Source: Streptococcus moroccensis | GTDB lineage: Bacteria; Bacillota; Bacilli; Lactobacillales; Streptococcaceae | Direction: 5' to 3' | DNA: 64,000 nt | Assembly (NCBI RefSeq): GCF_030812835.1 | Contig: NZ_JAUSTM010000006.1 | Coordinates: 55,408 to 119,407 of the forward strand | Shown: positions 44,008-54,031 of the stretch, piece by piece | Layout of the letters: each line of letters begins with the position of its first letter | Numbering within the stretch: position 1 is the first letter of the stretch | Notes under the pieces: generated by a model | What the model was told of the DNA's origin: nothing | The model's input: only the letters and a program-made list of their open reading frames with translations | Database searches by the model: none | Position numbers and translations under genes: made by a program

Positions 44008-45360
44008 TTAACGCATGGTGACAAATTCTTCAGAACCGGTTGGGTGGATAGCCACAACAGCATCGAAGTCTGCCTTGGTTGCTCCCATCTTTATGGCAAC
44101 GGAGAAGCCTTGAATCATCTCGTCAACCCCATAGCCGATACCGTGAAGACCGACAACTTTTTCATCCTCACCAGTCACGACCAGTTTGAGCTTGGTCATT
44201 TGGCGATGCTGGGTGACAGCTGAGTACATGGACGCAAAGCTTGAGGTATAAACCTTGACTTGGTCATCACCGAAAGCCTTGATGGCTTCCGGTTCAGTCA
44301 TGCCGACAGTACCGATCGCTGGGTGGGAGAAGACCACTGTTGGGATGTCCTTGTAGTCCATTTTGGCTTGAGTTTGCCCGTTAAAGAGGCGCTCCGCCAA
44401 GAGACGTCCTGCCTTGATGGCCACAGGGGTTAATTCTTTTTCGCCGGTCACATCACCAAGGGCATAGATAGTTGGGACAACTGTGTTTTGGAATTCATCG
44501 ACGGCGATAAACCCTCGGTCAGTCAAGGTAACTCCCGCTGCTTCCAAATTAAGAGAGCTGATATTTGGACGGCGACCAATGGCCCAGATAACCCGTTCGG
44601 CTGTGTGTGTCGTGCCATCTTCAAAGGTCAATTGCAGATGACCGTTTTCTAATGGTTCAAGCTTGCTAGGCACCTTATGGGTGTGAAGCGGTAGCTTGGT
44701 CCGCTCCATTTCCTCGACCAAGGCTTCAACGATATAAGGATCGAAGTTGCGTAGAGGGCTTTCCTTGCGGACAAAGAGGTCCGTTTTGACCCCAAGGCCG
44801 TGTAAAACTCCTGCAAGTTCAACAGCAATGTAGCCAGCACCGACCACAGCAACAGACTCTGGCAGGCTTTCCCAGGCAAAAAAATCGTCAGAAGTTTCAC
44901 CCAGCTCAACACCAGGTAGGTCTGGAAGGGCAGGTTGGGCACCGGTTGCGATTAAGATGTGCTTAGCCGTGTAGTGCTCGCCATTGACCTCAATCGTTTT
45001 GCTGTCCACAAAGTGGGCGAAGCCCTCAATGTGAGTCACGCCATTACGGTTCCAGTTATTGGCGTAGCCATTGCGGGAGCGGCCGACATAACCTTCACGG
45101 TTTTCACGGAGTTTAGCAAAGTCAAACTGGGTTTTATCAGCAGTGAAGCCATAATCTGGTCCATAGTAGTGGAAGGTTTCAGCGACTTGAGCGCCATACC
45201 ACATGATCTTTTTAGGGACACACCCGAGATTGACACAGGTCCCGCCAACCAAGCCGCCCTCGATCACAGCAACGTTAGCACCGTGCATGGCTGCGCGATT
45301 GACAAAGCCAGATCCACCAGACCCTCCACCAATTGCGATAGCATCAAATTCTTTTACCAT
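44008..45360 (-). CDS. gor: Glutathione reductase
   Basis: FAD enzyme of 450 aa that reduces glutathione disulfide with [15 protein letters not shown] is the FAD motif, and the redox pair C42 and C47 lies in [29 protein letters not shown] binds NADPH, and the C-terminal [12 protein letters not shown] carries the catalytic His. Start: the ATG at 45360 with GGAGG 5 bases upstream; the frame's earlier ATG at 45372 lacks a site. It fits with the glutathionyl-hydroquinone reductase gene 6 kb away. Confidence 0.95.
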   Translation of the reverse strand: MVKEFDAIAIGGGSGGSGFVNRAAMHGANVAVIEGGLVGGTCVNLGCVPKKIMWYGAQVAETFHYYGPDYGFTADKTQFDFAKLRENREGYVGRSRNGYANNWNRNGVTHIEGFAHFVDSKTIEVNGEHYTAKHILIATGAQPALPDLPGVELGETSDDFFAWESLPESVAVVGAGYIAVELAGVLHGLGVKTDLFVRKESPLRNFDPYIVEALVEEMERTKLPLHTHKVPSKLEPLENGHLQLTFEDGTTHTAERVIWAIGRRPNISSLNLEAAGVTLTDRGFIAVDEFQNTVVPTIYALGDVTGEKELTPVAIKAGRLLAERLFNGQTQAKMDYKDIPTVVFSHPAIGTVGMTEPEAIKAFGDDQVKVYTSSFASMYSAVTQHRQMTKLKLVVTGEDEKVVGLHGIGYGVDEMIQGFSVAIKMGATKADFDAVVAIHPTGSEEFVTMR

Positions 45361-45470
45361 AAGATCCTCCATATAGTGTCTTGTTCTTGTTAGTCTTATT
45401 GTAGTCTTTTTTAAAATTCAGGTCAAAAATCTGCTACGCCTAACTTGCTTCCAATTTTTTAGGAAAATAC

Positions 45471-45499
45471 TTGCCAAACAGTTCTAGAAATTGTATTAT
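45471..45499 (+). promoter_or_regulatory. Promoter of the HlyD-ABC exporter operon
   Basis: TTGCCA (45471-45476) and TATTAT (45494-45499) are 17 bases apart, 35 bases before the adaptor start. Confidence 0.7.
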
Positions 45500-45533
45500 A
45501 TAAACAGAACAAAGATACAAAAAGGAGAAACCT

Positions 45534-46718
45534 ATGTTTAAAGGAAAGAGTAAAGGGTTTAAGGTTGCCGTTATTGGCCTTGGAGCCCTTGTTGTCGCAG
45601 CTGTTGTGGGGATTTTGGCCCTTGGACTCACAGGATCTGCTACCAAGCAGCAAGCAACAGATGCCGAGATGACTTACACAACAGCTCAAGCTAAAGAAGG
45701 CCAGTTGACCTCTTCGACGCTATTGACAGGAACAGTTAAGGCCAACGAAGAACAGTACGTCTATTATGATGCGACTAAGGGCGAAATTGCCTCAATTGCC
45801 GTTAACGTTGGCGATCAGGTTCAGGCCGGGCAAACCTTGGTGACTTATGAGTCAGCAGACGCACAGTCTGCTTATGATGCGGCTGTTCGTGCCCTCAATA
45901 AAGTGGATCGTCAAATTTACGAATTGAATACTTATGGTGTTACTGTTGCTGAAACAGGAGATGCTGAGACGGATCAAGAAGCCTTCTCAACAGCGCAACG
46001 CACCGTCGATGGTCAAATGCAGGATCTCCAAGATGCGAGGGCGGATGCCGCAGCGGCTGTGGACAAGGCTAAAGTGGCCCTTGATGATGCCAATGTGAAG
46101 AGTACTGTTTCAGGGACAGTGGTCGAAGTGAACCGTGATGTGACCAAGAGCACGACGAGCTCAGCACAGACCGTTGTTCATATTGTCAACAGTGGTAGTT
46201 TAGTGGTTGCTGGGGAAATGTCTGAGTACAACCTGGCTAATATCAAAAAAGACCAAGAAGTGACGATCACTTCAAAGGTCTATCCCGATAAAACCTGGAA
46301 TGGTAAAGTCAGCTATATCTCTGATTACCCAGCTAATGCTGGTGAAGCCAGTGTTGCCTCAGCAGGGACTGGCTCGGGTGGCTCTGCCTCTAAATACCCG
46401 TTCAAAGTGGCTTTGACCAGTGAACTTGGTGAGCTCAAACAAGGTTTCACCGTTAGCGTCCAAGTTAATACAGACCAAAAAGGGATCGTGGTGCCTGTAG
46501 CAGCAGTCTTGACTGATGATGACACCAATTTCTACGTTTATACTTATGACAAAGCTAGCAAAACAATCAAGCGTGTCGATGTGGAAGTTGGAAACGCTGA
46601 TGGCGAGAACCAGCAAGTGACCAGCGGTCTCAATGCAGGAGACATCGTTCTTGCTGATCCAACCATGGACCTTAAAGACGGTCAGGAGGTGACAGTCAAT
46701 GACAAAACCACTGATTGA
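45534..46718 (+). CDS. HlyD/MacA-type membrane-fusion adaptor of an ABC exporter
   Basis: 394 aa. An N-terminal membrane anchor (residues 9-32) is followed by a lipoyl/biotin-like half motif (YYDATKGEIASIAVNVGDQVQAGQTLVTYES), a short coiled coil (AAVRALNKVDRQIYEL... to KAKVALDD), the second lipoyl half (VSGTVVEVNRD) and beta-barrel domains. A Gly/Ser-rich insert lies at about residues 268-284. In Gram-positives such proteins assist MacB-type transporters that export peptides or drugs, or act in cell-wall stress. Its end overlaps the ATPase gene by 20 bases. Confidence 0.9.
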   Translation: MFKGKSKGFKVAVIGLGALVVAAVVGILALGLTGSATKQQATDAEMTYTTAQAKEGQLTSSTLLTGTVKANEEQYVYYDATKGEIASIAVNVGDQVQAGQTLVTYESADAQSAYDAAVRALNKVDRQIYELNTYGVTVAETGDAETDQEAFSTAQRTVDGQMQDLQDARADAAAAVDKAKVALDDANVKSTVSGTVVEVNRDVTKSTTSSAQTVVHIVNSGSLVVAGEMSEYNLANIKKDQEVTITSKVYPDKTWNGKVSYISDYPANAGEASVASAGTGSGGSASKYPFKVALTSELGELKQGFTVSVQVNTDQKGIVVPVAAVLTDDDTNFYVYTYDKASKTIKRVDVEVGNADGENQQVTSGLNAGDIVLADPTMDLKDGQEVTVNDKTTD

Positions 46719-47397
46719 AATCACCAACATTAACAAATCCTATCAAAACGGTGATCAGGAACTTCGGGTTCTTAAGGATATCAGCCTAACCATCGATGAA
46801 GGAGAATTTGTCGCCATCATGGGCCCATCAGGTTCTGGGAAATCAACCCTGATGAACATTATTGGCCTTTTGGACAAGCCAACCTCTGGCAACTATGACC
46901 TAGAAGGCCAAGAAGTAGACAGCCTGGGTGATCAGGAATTGGCCAAGGTCCGCAACCAGCAAATTGGCTTTGTCTTCCAGCAATTTTTTCTCTTAGCCAA
47001 GCTCAATGCCCTTCAAAACGTTGAATTGCCCTTGATTTATGCCGGTGTTTCACCGAGCAAGCGCCGTGAGCTGTCTAAACAATACTTAGAAAAAGTAGAA
47101 CTCGTGGAGCGCATGCATCATTTGCCATCAGAATTATCTGGTGGTCAGAAACAGCGGGTCGCTATCGCGCGTGCCCTGGTGAACAGCCCTGCAATTATCC
47201 TAGCTGATGAACCGACAGGGGCCCTTGATACCAAGACGGGCGCACAAATCATGGACCTTTTGACAGATCTAAACCGCGAAGGCAAGACCATTATCATGGT
47301 TACTCATGAACCTGAAATCGCGGCCTATGCCACAAGGCAAATCGTGCTTCGTGATGGCGTCATCACTGAAGACACCAGAAAAGGAGGGGAAATCTAA
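46699..47397 (+). CDS. MacB-type ABC transporter ATP-binding protein
   Basis: 232 aa ATPase with Walker A GPSGSGKST (about residues 41-49), Q-loop FVFQQFFLL, signature LSGGQKQRVAIARAL and Walker B IILADEPTGALD, plus the H-loop VTHEPE. It belongs to the LolD/MacB/FtsE-like group. The start lies inside the adaptor gene, and the stop overlaps the permease start (TAATG). Confidence 0.95.
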   Translation: MTKPLIEITNINKSYQNGDQELRVLKDISLTIDEGEFVAIMGPSGSGKSTLMNIIGLLDKPTSGNYDLEGQEVDSLGDQELAKVRNQQIGFVFQQFFLLAKLNALQNVELPLIYAGVSPSKRRELSKQYLEKVELVERMHHLPSELSGGQKQRVAIARALVNSPAIILADEPTGALDTKTGAQIMDLLTDLNREGKTIIMVTHEPEIAAYATRQIVLRDGVITEDTRKGGEI

Positions 47398-48638
47398 TGG
47401 AAAACTGGAAATTTGCCCTCTCCTCAATATGGAGCCATAAGATGCGCTCTTTCCTGACCATGTTAGGGATTATCATTGGGGTTGCCGCAGTCGTGGTCAT
47501 CATGGCTTTGGGGCGTGGGATGACGGATCAGGTCATCAGTAGTTTCTCTCAAGACCAGCAAGACCTGCAACTCTATTATGAATCCACAGAAGAGTCTGCG
47601 GACAGTGGGTTTATAGGCATCCCTTATAGTGAAGATGTCCCTGAAATTAAGGAGGAGTGGTTGCTTCCCCTCAGGGAAATCGACGGTGTTGAGAACTATT
47701 ATGTAACCAACAGCGCTATGGATGCTGTCAGTTATGAAAACAAAACAGCTGAGTCTGTGACCCTAACAGGTGGGAACAAAACCTACTTTGAAGTCAAGGA
47801 CTACAAGGTCCTAGCTGGACGGAGCTTCCGGCCTCAGGATTACGCAACCTATGCTAGTATCATTATGGTCGATCAAACCCTGGCTGAAAAACTTTTTAGT
47901 GATATGGCTTCTGCTATTAATAAGATAGTTACCGTCGGCAGCAAAAGTTTCCTCATCATCGGGGTTTATGAAGATCCAAATGCTGGGACAGCGATTTACG
48001 GCATGGCTTCAGAAGGAAGCGCCCTAATGACTAACGTCCAGCTTGCAGCTGAATTTGGGAGCTCTGAAGTGGGATCTGCCTACATTCACATCTCTGATCC
48101 CAAACGTGCAACGGAGATTGGGGATATGGCTGCTGCAAAATTGACTGAGGTATCCGGAGTTGCTGAAAAAGGCGGTCGTTTTACGACCTTTGATATCAGC
48201 GGTATCGTGGAAGAAATCAACGCTTCCTTTGGTCTTATGACAACCATTATCGGTGCCATTGCAGGGATCTCCCTCCTGGTCGGAGGAATCGGTGTTATGA
48301 ATATCATGCTGGTATCCGTGACCGAGCGGACCCGAGAAATCGGTCTTCGTAAAGCTCTTGGAGCGACTCGTTTTAAAATCTTGACTCAGTTCTTAATTGA
48401 AGCTATGGTTTTGACGATGATTGGTGGTGCGATTGGTCTAGTTTTTGCTTTTATTGTTACCAAAATCATTGAAGGCCTCATGGCAAGCAACCCTGCTATG
48501 GCCATTCCGTTATCTGTTTCTCTTGATGTGGCCCTTGGTGCCATTGCCTTTTCAGCCCTTATTGGTATTGTCTTTGGGCTTTTACCGGCCAACAAGGCTA
48601 GCAAGCTTAACCCTATCGAAGCCCTCCGTTACGAGTAG
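47397..48638 (+). CDS. MacB-type ABC transporter permease
   Basis: 413 aa with four membrane helices: one near the N-terminus (MRSFLTMLGIIIGVAAVVVIMALG), a MacB periplasmic-core-like extracellular domain of about 230 residues, then three helices in the FtsX domain (LVGGIGVMNIML..., ...LPANKASKLNPIEALRYE). With the adaptor and ATPase it forms a complete mechanotransmission-type exporter. The cargo is unknown; no peptide or bacteriocin gene is adjacent. Confidence 0.94.
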   Translation: MENWKFALSSIWSHKMRSFLTMLGIIIGVAAVVVIMALGRGMTDQVISSFSQDQQDLQLYYESTEESADSGFIGIPYSEDVPEIKEEWLLPLREIDGVENYYVTNSAMDAVSYENKTAESVTLTGGNKTYFEVKDYKVLAGRSFRPQDYATYASIIMVDQTLAEKLFSDMASAINKIVTVGSKSFLIIGVYEDPNAGTAIYGMASEGSALMTNVQLAAEFGSSEVGSAYIHISDPKRATEIGDMAAAKLTEVSGVAEKGGRFTTFDISGIVEEINASFGLMTTIIGAIAGISLLVGGIGVMNIMLVSVTERTREIGLRKALGATRFKILTQFLIEAMVLTMIGGAIGLVFAFIVTKIIEGLMASNPAMAIPLSVSLDVALGAIAFSALIGIVFGLLPANKASKLNPIEALRYE

Positions 48639-48655
48639 GAGAAAAGGAGTCTCAG

Positions 48656-49072
48656 ATGAAGAAGGTTCTAATCTATGTCAGTATCTCTTTAACAGTCTTT
48701 TTGTTAACTGGTTGCTCCCTATTTGGCGCTAAAACGGTTAGCCAAGAGAAAATCACGGTCTATGATACGGAAAATAACAATATTTTTGAGTCAACGAACC
48801 AAGAAGTACTCGATGTTTTTGGAGAATACATTGGTCAAGCTGGAGGAACGGTAGAAGGGACAGAAATTTTTAGTGATGTTCCCGACGATGCACATGTTCT
48901 CTATCGTTTTGAATTCACCGGGGAGACCGGTCATGGGATCCATCTTTATAATTACAGCAATTATGATTATCTCCTTCTTGAAAAATTGCCAATTATTGGT
49001 GATATGAGGTTGGAGATGGACAAAGGAACAGCTGAATGGATGCGACATCCAGCTAATTGGGAAAGTAACTAA
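48656..49072 (+). CDS. Small lipoprotein of unknown function
   Basis: 138 aa. The signal peptide has lipobox LLTGC (Cys20). The mature part has LYRFEFTGETGHGIHLYNYSNYDYLL; no family is recognised. It starts 17 bases after the permease stop with GAAAAGGAG upstream, so it is probably part of the exporter operon, as an extracellular accessory or immunity-like lipoprotein (inference). Confidence 0.75.
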   Translation: MKKVLIYVSISLTVFLLTGCSLFGAKTVSQEKITVYDTENNNIFESTNQEVLDVFGEYIGQAGGTVEGTEIFSDVPDDAHVLYRFEFTGETGHGIHLYNYSNYDYLLLEKLPIIGDMRLEMDKGTAEWMRHPANWESN

Positions 49073-49074
49073 GA

Positions 49075-49119
49075 ATCAAAGCCAAGTGGTCTGAAACGAT
49101 GACGCTTGGCTTTTGATTG
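49075..49119 (+). terminator. Terminator of the exporter operon
   Basis: AATCAAAGCCAAG / CTTGGCTTTTGATT closing a 16-base loop region. Confidence 0.7.
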
Positions 49120-49269
49120 ATTACTATATTCGCTATTTTCTGTATTATTTAAAATAAATTAAAAATATGTCAAATAAGTTACAAATAGATTACAGAGAAA
49201 CTTGAAAAAATCTGACCATTTGGTATAATAGTTAGTAATCAGAAAAGTACTTTAATATGGAGGATTGAC

Positions 49270-50172
49270 ATGAAAGGAAAGACGTTAGCAGCAATTGTGA
49301 CCCTTATGAGTGGGATCATTCTTTTTAGCGCGTGTAGCAACAAGGATGACAAGAAAGAGAGCCAATCCAGTTCGAGTGCGGTAACCACTCAAACAAAGGA
49401 CACGTCTAAAACAAAAACAAGTAAGAGTGCTTCCTCGTCAGAAAAAAAATCAACAAGTAATCATCAAGACAAAAAAGAAACAACAACCAAGTCTTCCACG
49501 TCTCCTAAAAAAACAGCAGAAACGAAGTCCTCTTCTTCAACCGCAGCTTCAACGACAGAGAACTCTAAAAAGCAAACATCCAGTAGTTCTGAGGCAACCC
49601 CAGTTACTGGGATGAATGTAGAGGCTATTGCAAAGGGAGATTTTTCAAGTATAGCAGGAACTTGGCAAAATGACCTTGGCCAAACCTTAGTCTTTAATAA
49701 CAACGGACTTGTTTCAGATGAGAATATGATTGGTTTTCTTGGTCTTTCAGATCAAGGATTAGCTAGCTTTGGCCTACAACCGATTCATTCAGCTGTAGGT
49801 GGTGCAGGGCTTTATATGATTCCTAAAGGCAAAAATAGCCCATCTGGCCTAAATTTTGGACAGGATGCTATGACTGCTGGTCAGAGTGCTGGATCTGAAA
49901 ATCATCCATTTTATAAGGTTTCAACCAGTACTGCTGCGCAACCCTTTTCAAATCCAAGTGACGCAACAACAACGATTCCTGAAGGCAGTATCGCCATTAT
50001 CCGAGATGTCCCTGTCTATGCTTTTCCTGATAGATCGACTGAACCAGTTTTTGACTATCCAGCTGGTAGCTATGTCCTTTGTGATCAGTATTTTGAACAA
50101 GATGGTGAGTATTGGTATAGCTATATTAGTGAGACAGGAGAACGCTATTACTTTGCTGTTTCAGACATGTAA
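49270..50172 (+). CDS. Secreted lipoprotein with Ser/Thr/Lys-rich linker
   Basis: 300 aa. The signal peptide has lipobox LFSAC (Cys22). A long low-complexity linker rich in Ser, Thr and Lys (about residues 26-110) leads to a C-terminal domain beginning near MNVEAIAKGDFSSIAGTWQNDLGQTLVFN. This layout is common in streptococcal surface lipoproteins of the DUF6287 type. The last 50 residues (IIRDVPVYAFPDRSTEPVFDYPAGSYVLCDQYFEQDGEYWYSY) look SH3b-like. It probably binds the wall or a surface ligand. An extended -10 (TGGTATAAT) lies near 49221-49229. Confidence 0.75.
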   Translation: MKGKTLAAIVTLMSGIILFSACSNKDDKKESQSSSSAVTTQTKDTSKTKTSKSASSSEKKSTSNHQDKKETTTKSSTSPKKTAETKSSSSTAASTTENSKKQTSSSSEATPVTGMNVEAIAKGDFSSIAGTWQNDLGQTLVFNNNGLVSDENMIGFLGLSDQGLASFGLQPIHSAVGGAGLYMIPKGKNSPSGLNFGQDAMTAGQSAGSENHPFYKVSTSTAAQPFSNPSDATTTIPEGSIAIIRDVPVYAFPDRSTEPVFDYPAGSYVLCDQYFEQDGEYWYSYISETGERYYFAVSDM

Positions 50173-50202
50173 AAGATATGATGACATTGCTATAGAGCAG
50201 AA

Positions 50203-50233
50203 AGGCGGTAGGAGCATTCCTATCGCTTTTTAG
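50203..50233 (+). terminator. Terminator after the lipoprotein gene
   Basis: AAGGCGGTAGGA / TCCTATCGCTTTTT with one mismatch and a T-run. Confidence 0.75.
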
Positions 50234-50299
50234 TTCAATCAGTTGCGTTAATCAATAATTAGTGATAACATAAGTTTATAAAGAAATAGAGGTAAACAG

Positions 50300-51346
50300 A
50301 TGATTGAATTAGGGATTTCAACTTTTGGGGAGACAACACCCTTAGAAGGCAGTGGTGAGGTGTTCAGCCATGCTGAGCGGATTCGCCAGCTAGTAGCGGA
50401 GATTGAACTGGCTGACCAGGTCGGGCTTGATGTTTATGGGATTGGGGAACATCATCGTGAGGATTTTGCGGTGTCAGCCCCTGAGATTGTCTTGGCGGCT
50501 GGTGCTGTTAACACCAAGCACATTCGCTTGACCTCTGCTGTGACCGTTTTGTCGAGTGCGGATCCTGTTAGGGTTTACCAGCAGTTTGCTTCGATTGATG
50601 CCTTGTCAAATAGCAGAGCCGAGATCATGGCTGGCCGTGGGTCTTTTATCGAGTCATTCCCTCTCTTTGGGTATGATCTCAAAGATTATGAGGCACTCTT
50701 TGATGAAAAATTGGCTATGCTCCTTGAAACACGTCGGGCGCCTCAGCTCACTTGGCAGGGACAACTGGCACAAACCGTAGCCGGTAAAGACGTCTACCCG
50801 CGTTCTGTGCAGGAAACACTCCCAATCTGGGTGGCAACTGGTGGCAATGTTGAGTCAACCATTAAGATTGCCCAACTCGGCTTGCCCATTGTTTATGCTA
50901 TTATTGGGGGCAATCCCATGTACTTTAAACGCTTGATTAACGCCTACCATCAGGTGGGTGAACAAGCAGGGCACAAGAAAGGAGATCTCAAGGTCGGTGC
51001 TCATTCCTGGGGCTTTATCGCAGACAGTCAAGAAGAAGCCGTCGCTAAATACTTCTACCCAACCAAGCAAACCGTCGATGGGATCGCAAAAACCAGACCG
51101 CATTGGTCAGAGATGACCTACGCCCAGTACGAGCAAGCCATCGGGCCAGACGGTGCCATGATTGTCGGGGACCCAGACCACGTTGCTCGGAAAATCATTG
51201 CTTTGATCGAAAGTCTGGGTCTCGATCGCTTCATGCTTCATCTGCCCCTAGGATCGATGCCACATGAAGAAGTCTTAAAAGCCATCCGTTTATACGGAGA
51301 AGAAGTAGCGCCTAAAGTTCGGGCTTACTTTGCCAACAACCGATAA
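50300..51346 (+). CDS. LLM-class flavin-dependent oxidoreductase
   Basis: 348 aa luciferase-like flavin protein of the Atu2307/SP_0267 type. ELGISTFGETTPLEG at the start, DVYGIGEHHREDFAVSAPEIVLAAGA (about residues 46-71), AEIMAGRGSFIESFPLFGYDL and a C-terminal LGSMPHEEVLKAIRLYGEEVAPKVR are typical. FMN is likely; the substrate is unknown. The downstream glutathionyl-hydroquinone reductase gene starts 10 bases later, so both may act on quinones. Confidence 0.88.
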   Translation: MIELGISTFGETTPLEGSGEVFSHAERIRQLVAEIELADQVGLDVYGIGEHHREDFAVSAPEIVLAAGAVNTKHIRLTSAVTVLSSADPVRVYQQFASIDALSNSRAEIMAGRGSFIESFPLFGYDLKDYEALFDEKLAMLLETRRAPQLTWQGQLAQTVAGKDVYPRSVQETLPIWVATGGNVESTIKIAQLGLPIVYAIIGGNPMYFKRLINAYHQVGEQAGHKKGDLKVGAHSWGFIADSQEEAVAKYFYPTKQTVDGIAKTRPHWSEMTYAQYEQAIGPDGAMIVGDPDHVARKIIALIESLGLDRFMLHLPLGSMPHEEVLKAIRLYGEEVAPKVRAYFANNR

Positions 51347-51356
51347 GGAGGAAAAG

Positions 51357-52313
51357 ATGGGATTACTGATTGATGGACACTGGCATGACAAGTGGTACGA
51401 CACCAAATCAACAGGCGGAAACTTTGTCCGCACGACCACCCAATTTCGTAACTGGATCATACCAGATGGAACAGCAGGGCCGACAGGGGAATCCGGTTTT
51501 AAAGCCGAGTCTGGTCGATATCATCTCTATATCTCCCTCGCCTGCCCTTGGGCCTGCCGGGCCCTGATGATGCGAAAACTCAAAGGTTTAGAAGACCACA
51601 TCAGTCTCTCCATCGTCCATCCCTTGATGTTGGAAAATGGGTGGACCTTTGAAACTGGAGAAGGGGTGGTTGAGGACACTGTCAACCACAGCGATTTCCT
51701 TTACCAGGTCTACACCGCTGCACAGCCCGATTATTCAGGACGCGTGACGGTTCCGGTTCTCTGGGACAAGAAAACACAGACCATTGTCAACAACGAATCC
51801 TCCGAAATCTTACGGATCTTTAACACCGCCTTTAATGAGATGACGGGAAATACAGACGATTATTATCCTGAAGCCTTGCGAGCAGATATCGATGCAGTGA
51901 ATAGCTTTGTCTATGACACCATCAATAACGGTGTCTACAAGGCTGGCTTTGCGACAGACCAAGCCGTCTATGAAAAAGAAGTCACCGCCCTTTTTGCCGC
52001 CTTGGACCAGCTGGAAGACCGTCTAGCAGATAAAGAGTATCTGGTCGGCAACCAGTTGACTGAAGCAGACATTCGACTCTTTACGACCTTGGTGCGGTTT
52101 GATGCGGTCTATCATGGCCATTTCAAATGCAACCTCAAACGGCTAGTTGATTATCCAAATCTTTGGAATTACACCAAACGCATTTACAATCTTCCGGGCA
52201 TAGCAGAGACCGTCAACTTTGACCACATCAAACGACACTACTATGGTAGCCACAAAACCATCAATCCAACAGGGATCGTTCCAAAAGGACCAGAACTGGA
52301 TTGGACGATTTAG
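51357..52313 (+). CDS. Glutathionyl-hydroquinone reductase (Xi-class GST)
   Basis: 318 aa of the YqjG/ECM4 family, which removes glutathione from glutathionyl-hydroquinones. The motif LACPWACRALMMRKLKGLE (about residues 59-77) contains the catalytic Cys in CPWA, with Cys where most relatives have His (CPWAHR). NNESSEILRIFN and TEADIRLFTTLVRFDAVYHGHFKCNLKR are family hallmarks. The ATG at 51357 with AAGGAGG just upstream is the start; the open frame extends into the previous gene. It needs glutathione, consistent with gor. Confidence 0.92.
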   Translation: MGLLIDGHWHDKWYDTKSTGGNFVRTTTQFRNWIIPDGTAGPTGESGFKAESGRYHLYISLACPWACRALMMRKLKGLEDHISLSIVHPLMLENGWTFETGEGVVEDTVNHSDFLYQVYTAAQPDYSGRVTVPVLWDKKTQTIVNNESSEILRIFNTAFNEMTGNTDDYYPEALRADIDAVNSFVYDTINNGVYKAGFATDQAVYEKEVTALFAALDQLEDRLADKEYLVGNQLTEADIRLFTTLVRFDAVYHGHFKCNLKRLVDYPNLWNYTKRIYNLPGIAETVNFDHIKRHYYGSHKTINPTGIVPKGPELDWTI

Positions 52314-52324
52314 TGTGATAACAA

Positions 52325-52384
52325 TTAAAAACGAACACCCCACTTAGAATTAAATTTCTAAGTTTAGGGTAGTTCGGTTTTTAT
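52325..52384 (+). terminator. Terminator after the GST gene
   Basis: AAAAACGAAC / GTTCGGTTTTT encloses an inner stem ACTTAGAA / TTCTAAGT. Confidence 0.8.
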
Positions 52385-52660
52385 TGACTTAAAATCTGTG
52401 AATTTTTGTTAAATGTTTGTTATGTTATGCCATTCTATCTCTCAAAACCTTATAATATCAAGGTTTTTAAGCGTGATTACTTCATCGTAGGGAATAGAAG
52501 TGCATTAATCTATAATGTTTGCCGTTTTTTCCGATATAAGATTCAAATAATTTTTTTCCTGAATCGTCAGAGCTTTTTTTCGTTTTTTCCCCTGAGGTCT
52601 TGATTGTCAGAGCTATTTTAAGGCATTATCGGAAGGATTCGAGTTCAGATAGTTAGCGGC
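52385..52660. other. Gene-free AT-rich stretch before the IS scar
   Basis: No credible gene. It contains a small hairpin AAAACCTT / AAGGTTTT (52444-52467) and the 9-base direct repeat GTCAGAGCT at 52566 and 52606. It borders the integrase remnant region and may hold a decayed attachment site. Confidence 0.4.
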
Positions 52661-52813
52661 CCTGCACCCACAAAATGAGACATAAGAAAAACACTCCTGT
52701 TGAAATCTAGTAAACTAGAAACAGGAGTGTTTTATTATGGCCAAAAAAGTGTATTCTGTGGAAACTAAGTTAGCCTGTATCCAGATGAAAAAAGCAGGCA
52801 AAAGCAATAAGGT
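52661..52813 (+). mobile_element. Left end of a truncated IS3-family element (copy 1)
   Basis: It begins with TGCACCCACAAAATGAG, matching the end of the full element at 57568. It carries the first 25 codons of orfA (ATG at 52737, MAKKVYSVETKLACIQMKK), then breaks at about 52813 where a second IS begins. The other end lies at 54032-54096. The middle, including nearly all of orfB, is missing. Confidence 0.85.
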
Positions 52814-54031
52814 GAATCGGTTACACTAAACTAGACAGAATTTATAAAGTGTTCTACACTTAAAGAAAACAGGAGAACAGATATGTCTAGAAAAATACGT
52901 CGCCACTTTACCGATGACTTTAAACAACAAATCGTTGACCTTCACAATGCAGGGATGAAACGAAGTGCGCTGATCAAAGAATATGATTTAACCCCCTCAG
53001 CCTTCAATAAGTGGGTCAGACAAGCTAAAACGACTAGCTCCTTCAAGTCTGTTGATAATCTGACAGATGAACAACGGGAACTGATCGTACTCAGAAAACG
53101 CAATAAACAACTCGAAACGCAATTAGACATCCTAAAGCAAGCGGCAGTGATTATGGCACAAAAAGGCAAATAATCACTGCTAACAAGGATAAATATAGCA
53201 TTTCCGCTATGTGTCGCTGGCTGAACATCCCACGCTCAAGTTATTACTACCAAACTGTAGAACCGGTGTCCGAGGCGGTTCTCGAGGAAACCATTAAAAC
53301 GATTTTCCATGAAAGCAAGTCTAGATATGGCGCTCGTAAAATCAAGAAATGCTTGGAAAAGGACGACATCATACTCTCTCGCCGTCGGATTCGTCGGATA
53401 ATGAAGCGCTTAAATCTCGTATCTGTTTACCAGCAGGCTAGCTTTAAGCCACATTCTAAAGGGAAAAACGAAGCCCCTATTCCAAATCTCTTAGCCAGAC
53501 AATTCCACCAAGAAAGACCACTGGAAGCGATTGTGACAGATTTGACCTATGTCCGTGTTGGTCAGCGTTGGGCTTTTGTTTGCTTGATTATTGACCTCTA
53601 TAATCTTGACATTATTGGTTGATCAGTCGGTTGGTAGAAGAGCGCAGAACTTGTCAAACAAGCCATTCAAAGCATCCCTTATGCACTAACCAAGGTCAAG
53701 TTGTTCCATTCTGATCGCGGCAAGGAGTTTGACAATCAGCTAATTGATGAGATGCTTCAAGCTTTTAGTATCAACCGTTCTCTCAGTCAAGCTGGTTGTC
53801 CCTATGACAATGCCGTCGCTGAGAGCACCTAACGTTCCTTCAAACTGGAGTTTATCAACCAAGAAACCTTTCATTCGCTGGAAGAATTAGCCCTCAAAAC
53901 GAAAGATTATGTCCACTGGTGGAATCACCATCGCATTCATGGTAGTCTTAACTACCAAACGCCTACGACAAAACGAATTATCGCTTTAAAAACACTTTAT
54001 AAAAATTATTTAGAAAAGTGTTGCCTTTTCA
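52814..54031 (+). mobile_element. Second IS3-family element, degenerate, inside copy 1
   Basis: It has an orfA/orfB pair and imperfect terminal repeats: TTATAAAGTGTT near 52840, and its complement AACACTTTATAA near 53990 on the right. It replaces the central part of the first IS. Exact ends and target duplication cannot be fixed. Confidence 0.75.
52883..53173 (+). CDS. IS3-family transposase OrfA
   Basis: 96 aa helix-turn-helix protein. HFTDDFKQQIVDLHNAGMKRSALIKEYDLTPSAFNKWVRQAK is the DNA-binding domain. The C-terminal ELIVLRKRNKQLETQLDILKQA is the leucine-zipper-like helix shared by IS3-family OrfA. The frame is intact, with AACAGGAGAA upstream. Its partner orfB is broken by stops, so the element is not autonomous. 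Confidence 0.9.
   Translation: MSRKIRRHFTDDFKQQIVDLHNAGMKRSALIKEYDLTPSAFNKWVRQAKTTSSFKSVDNLTDEQRELIVLRKRNKQLETQLDILKQAAVIMAQKGK

Noticed and set aside
52385..52660. Possible 65-codon plus-strand ORF at 52406-52603
   Set aside because: AT-rich, no ribosome site, low-complexity Phe-rich product, no recognisable family.
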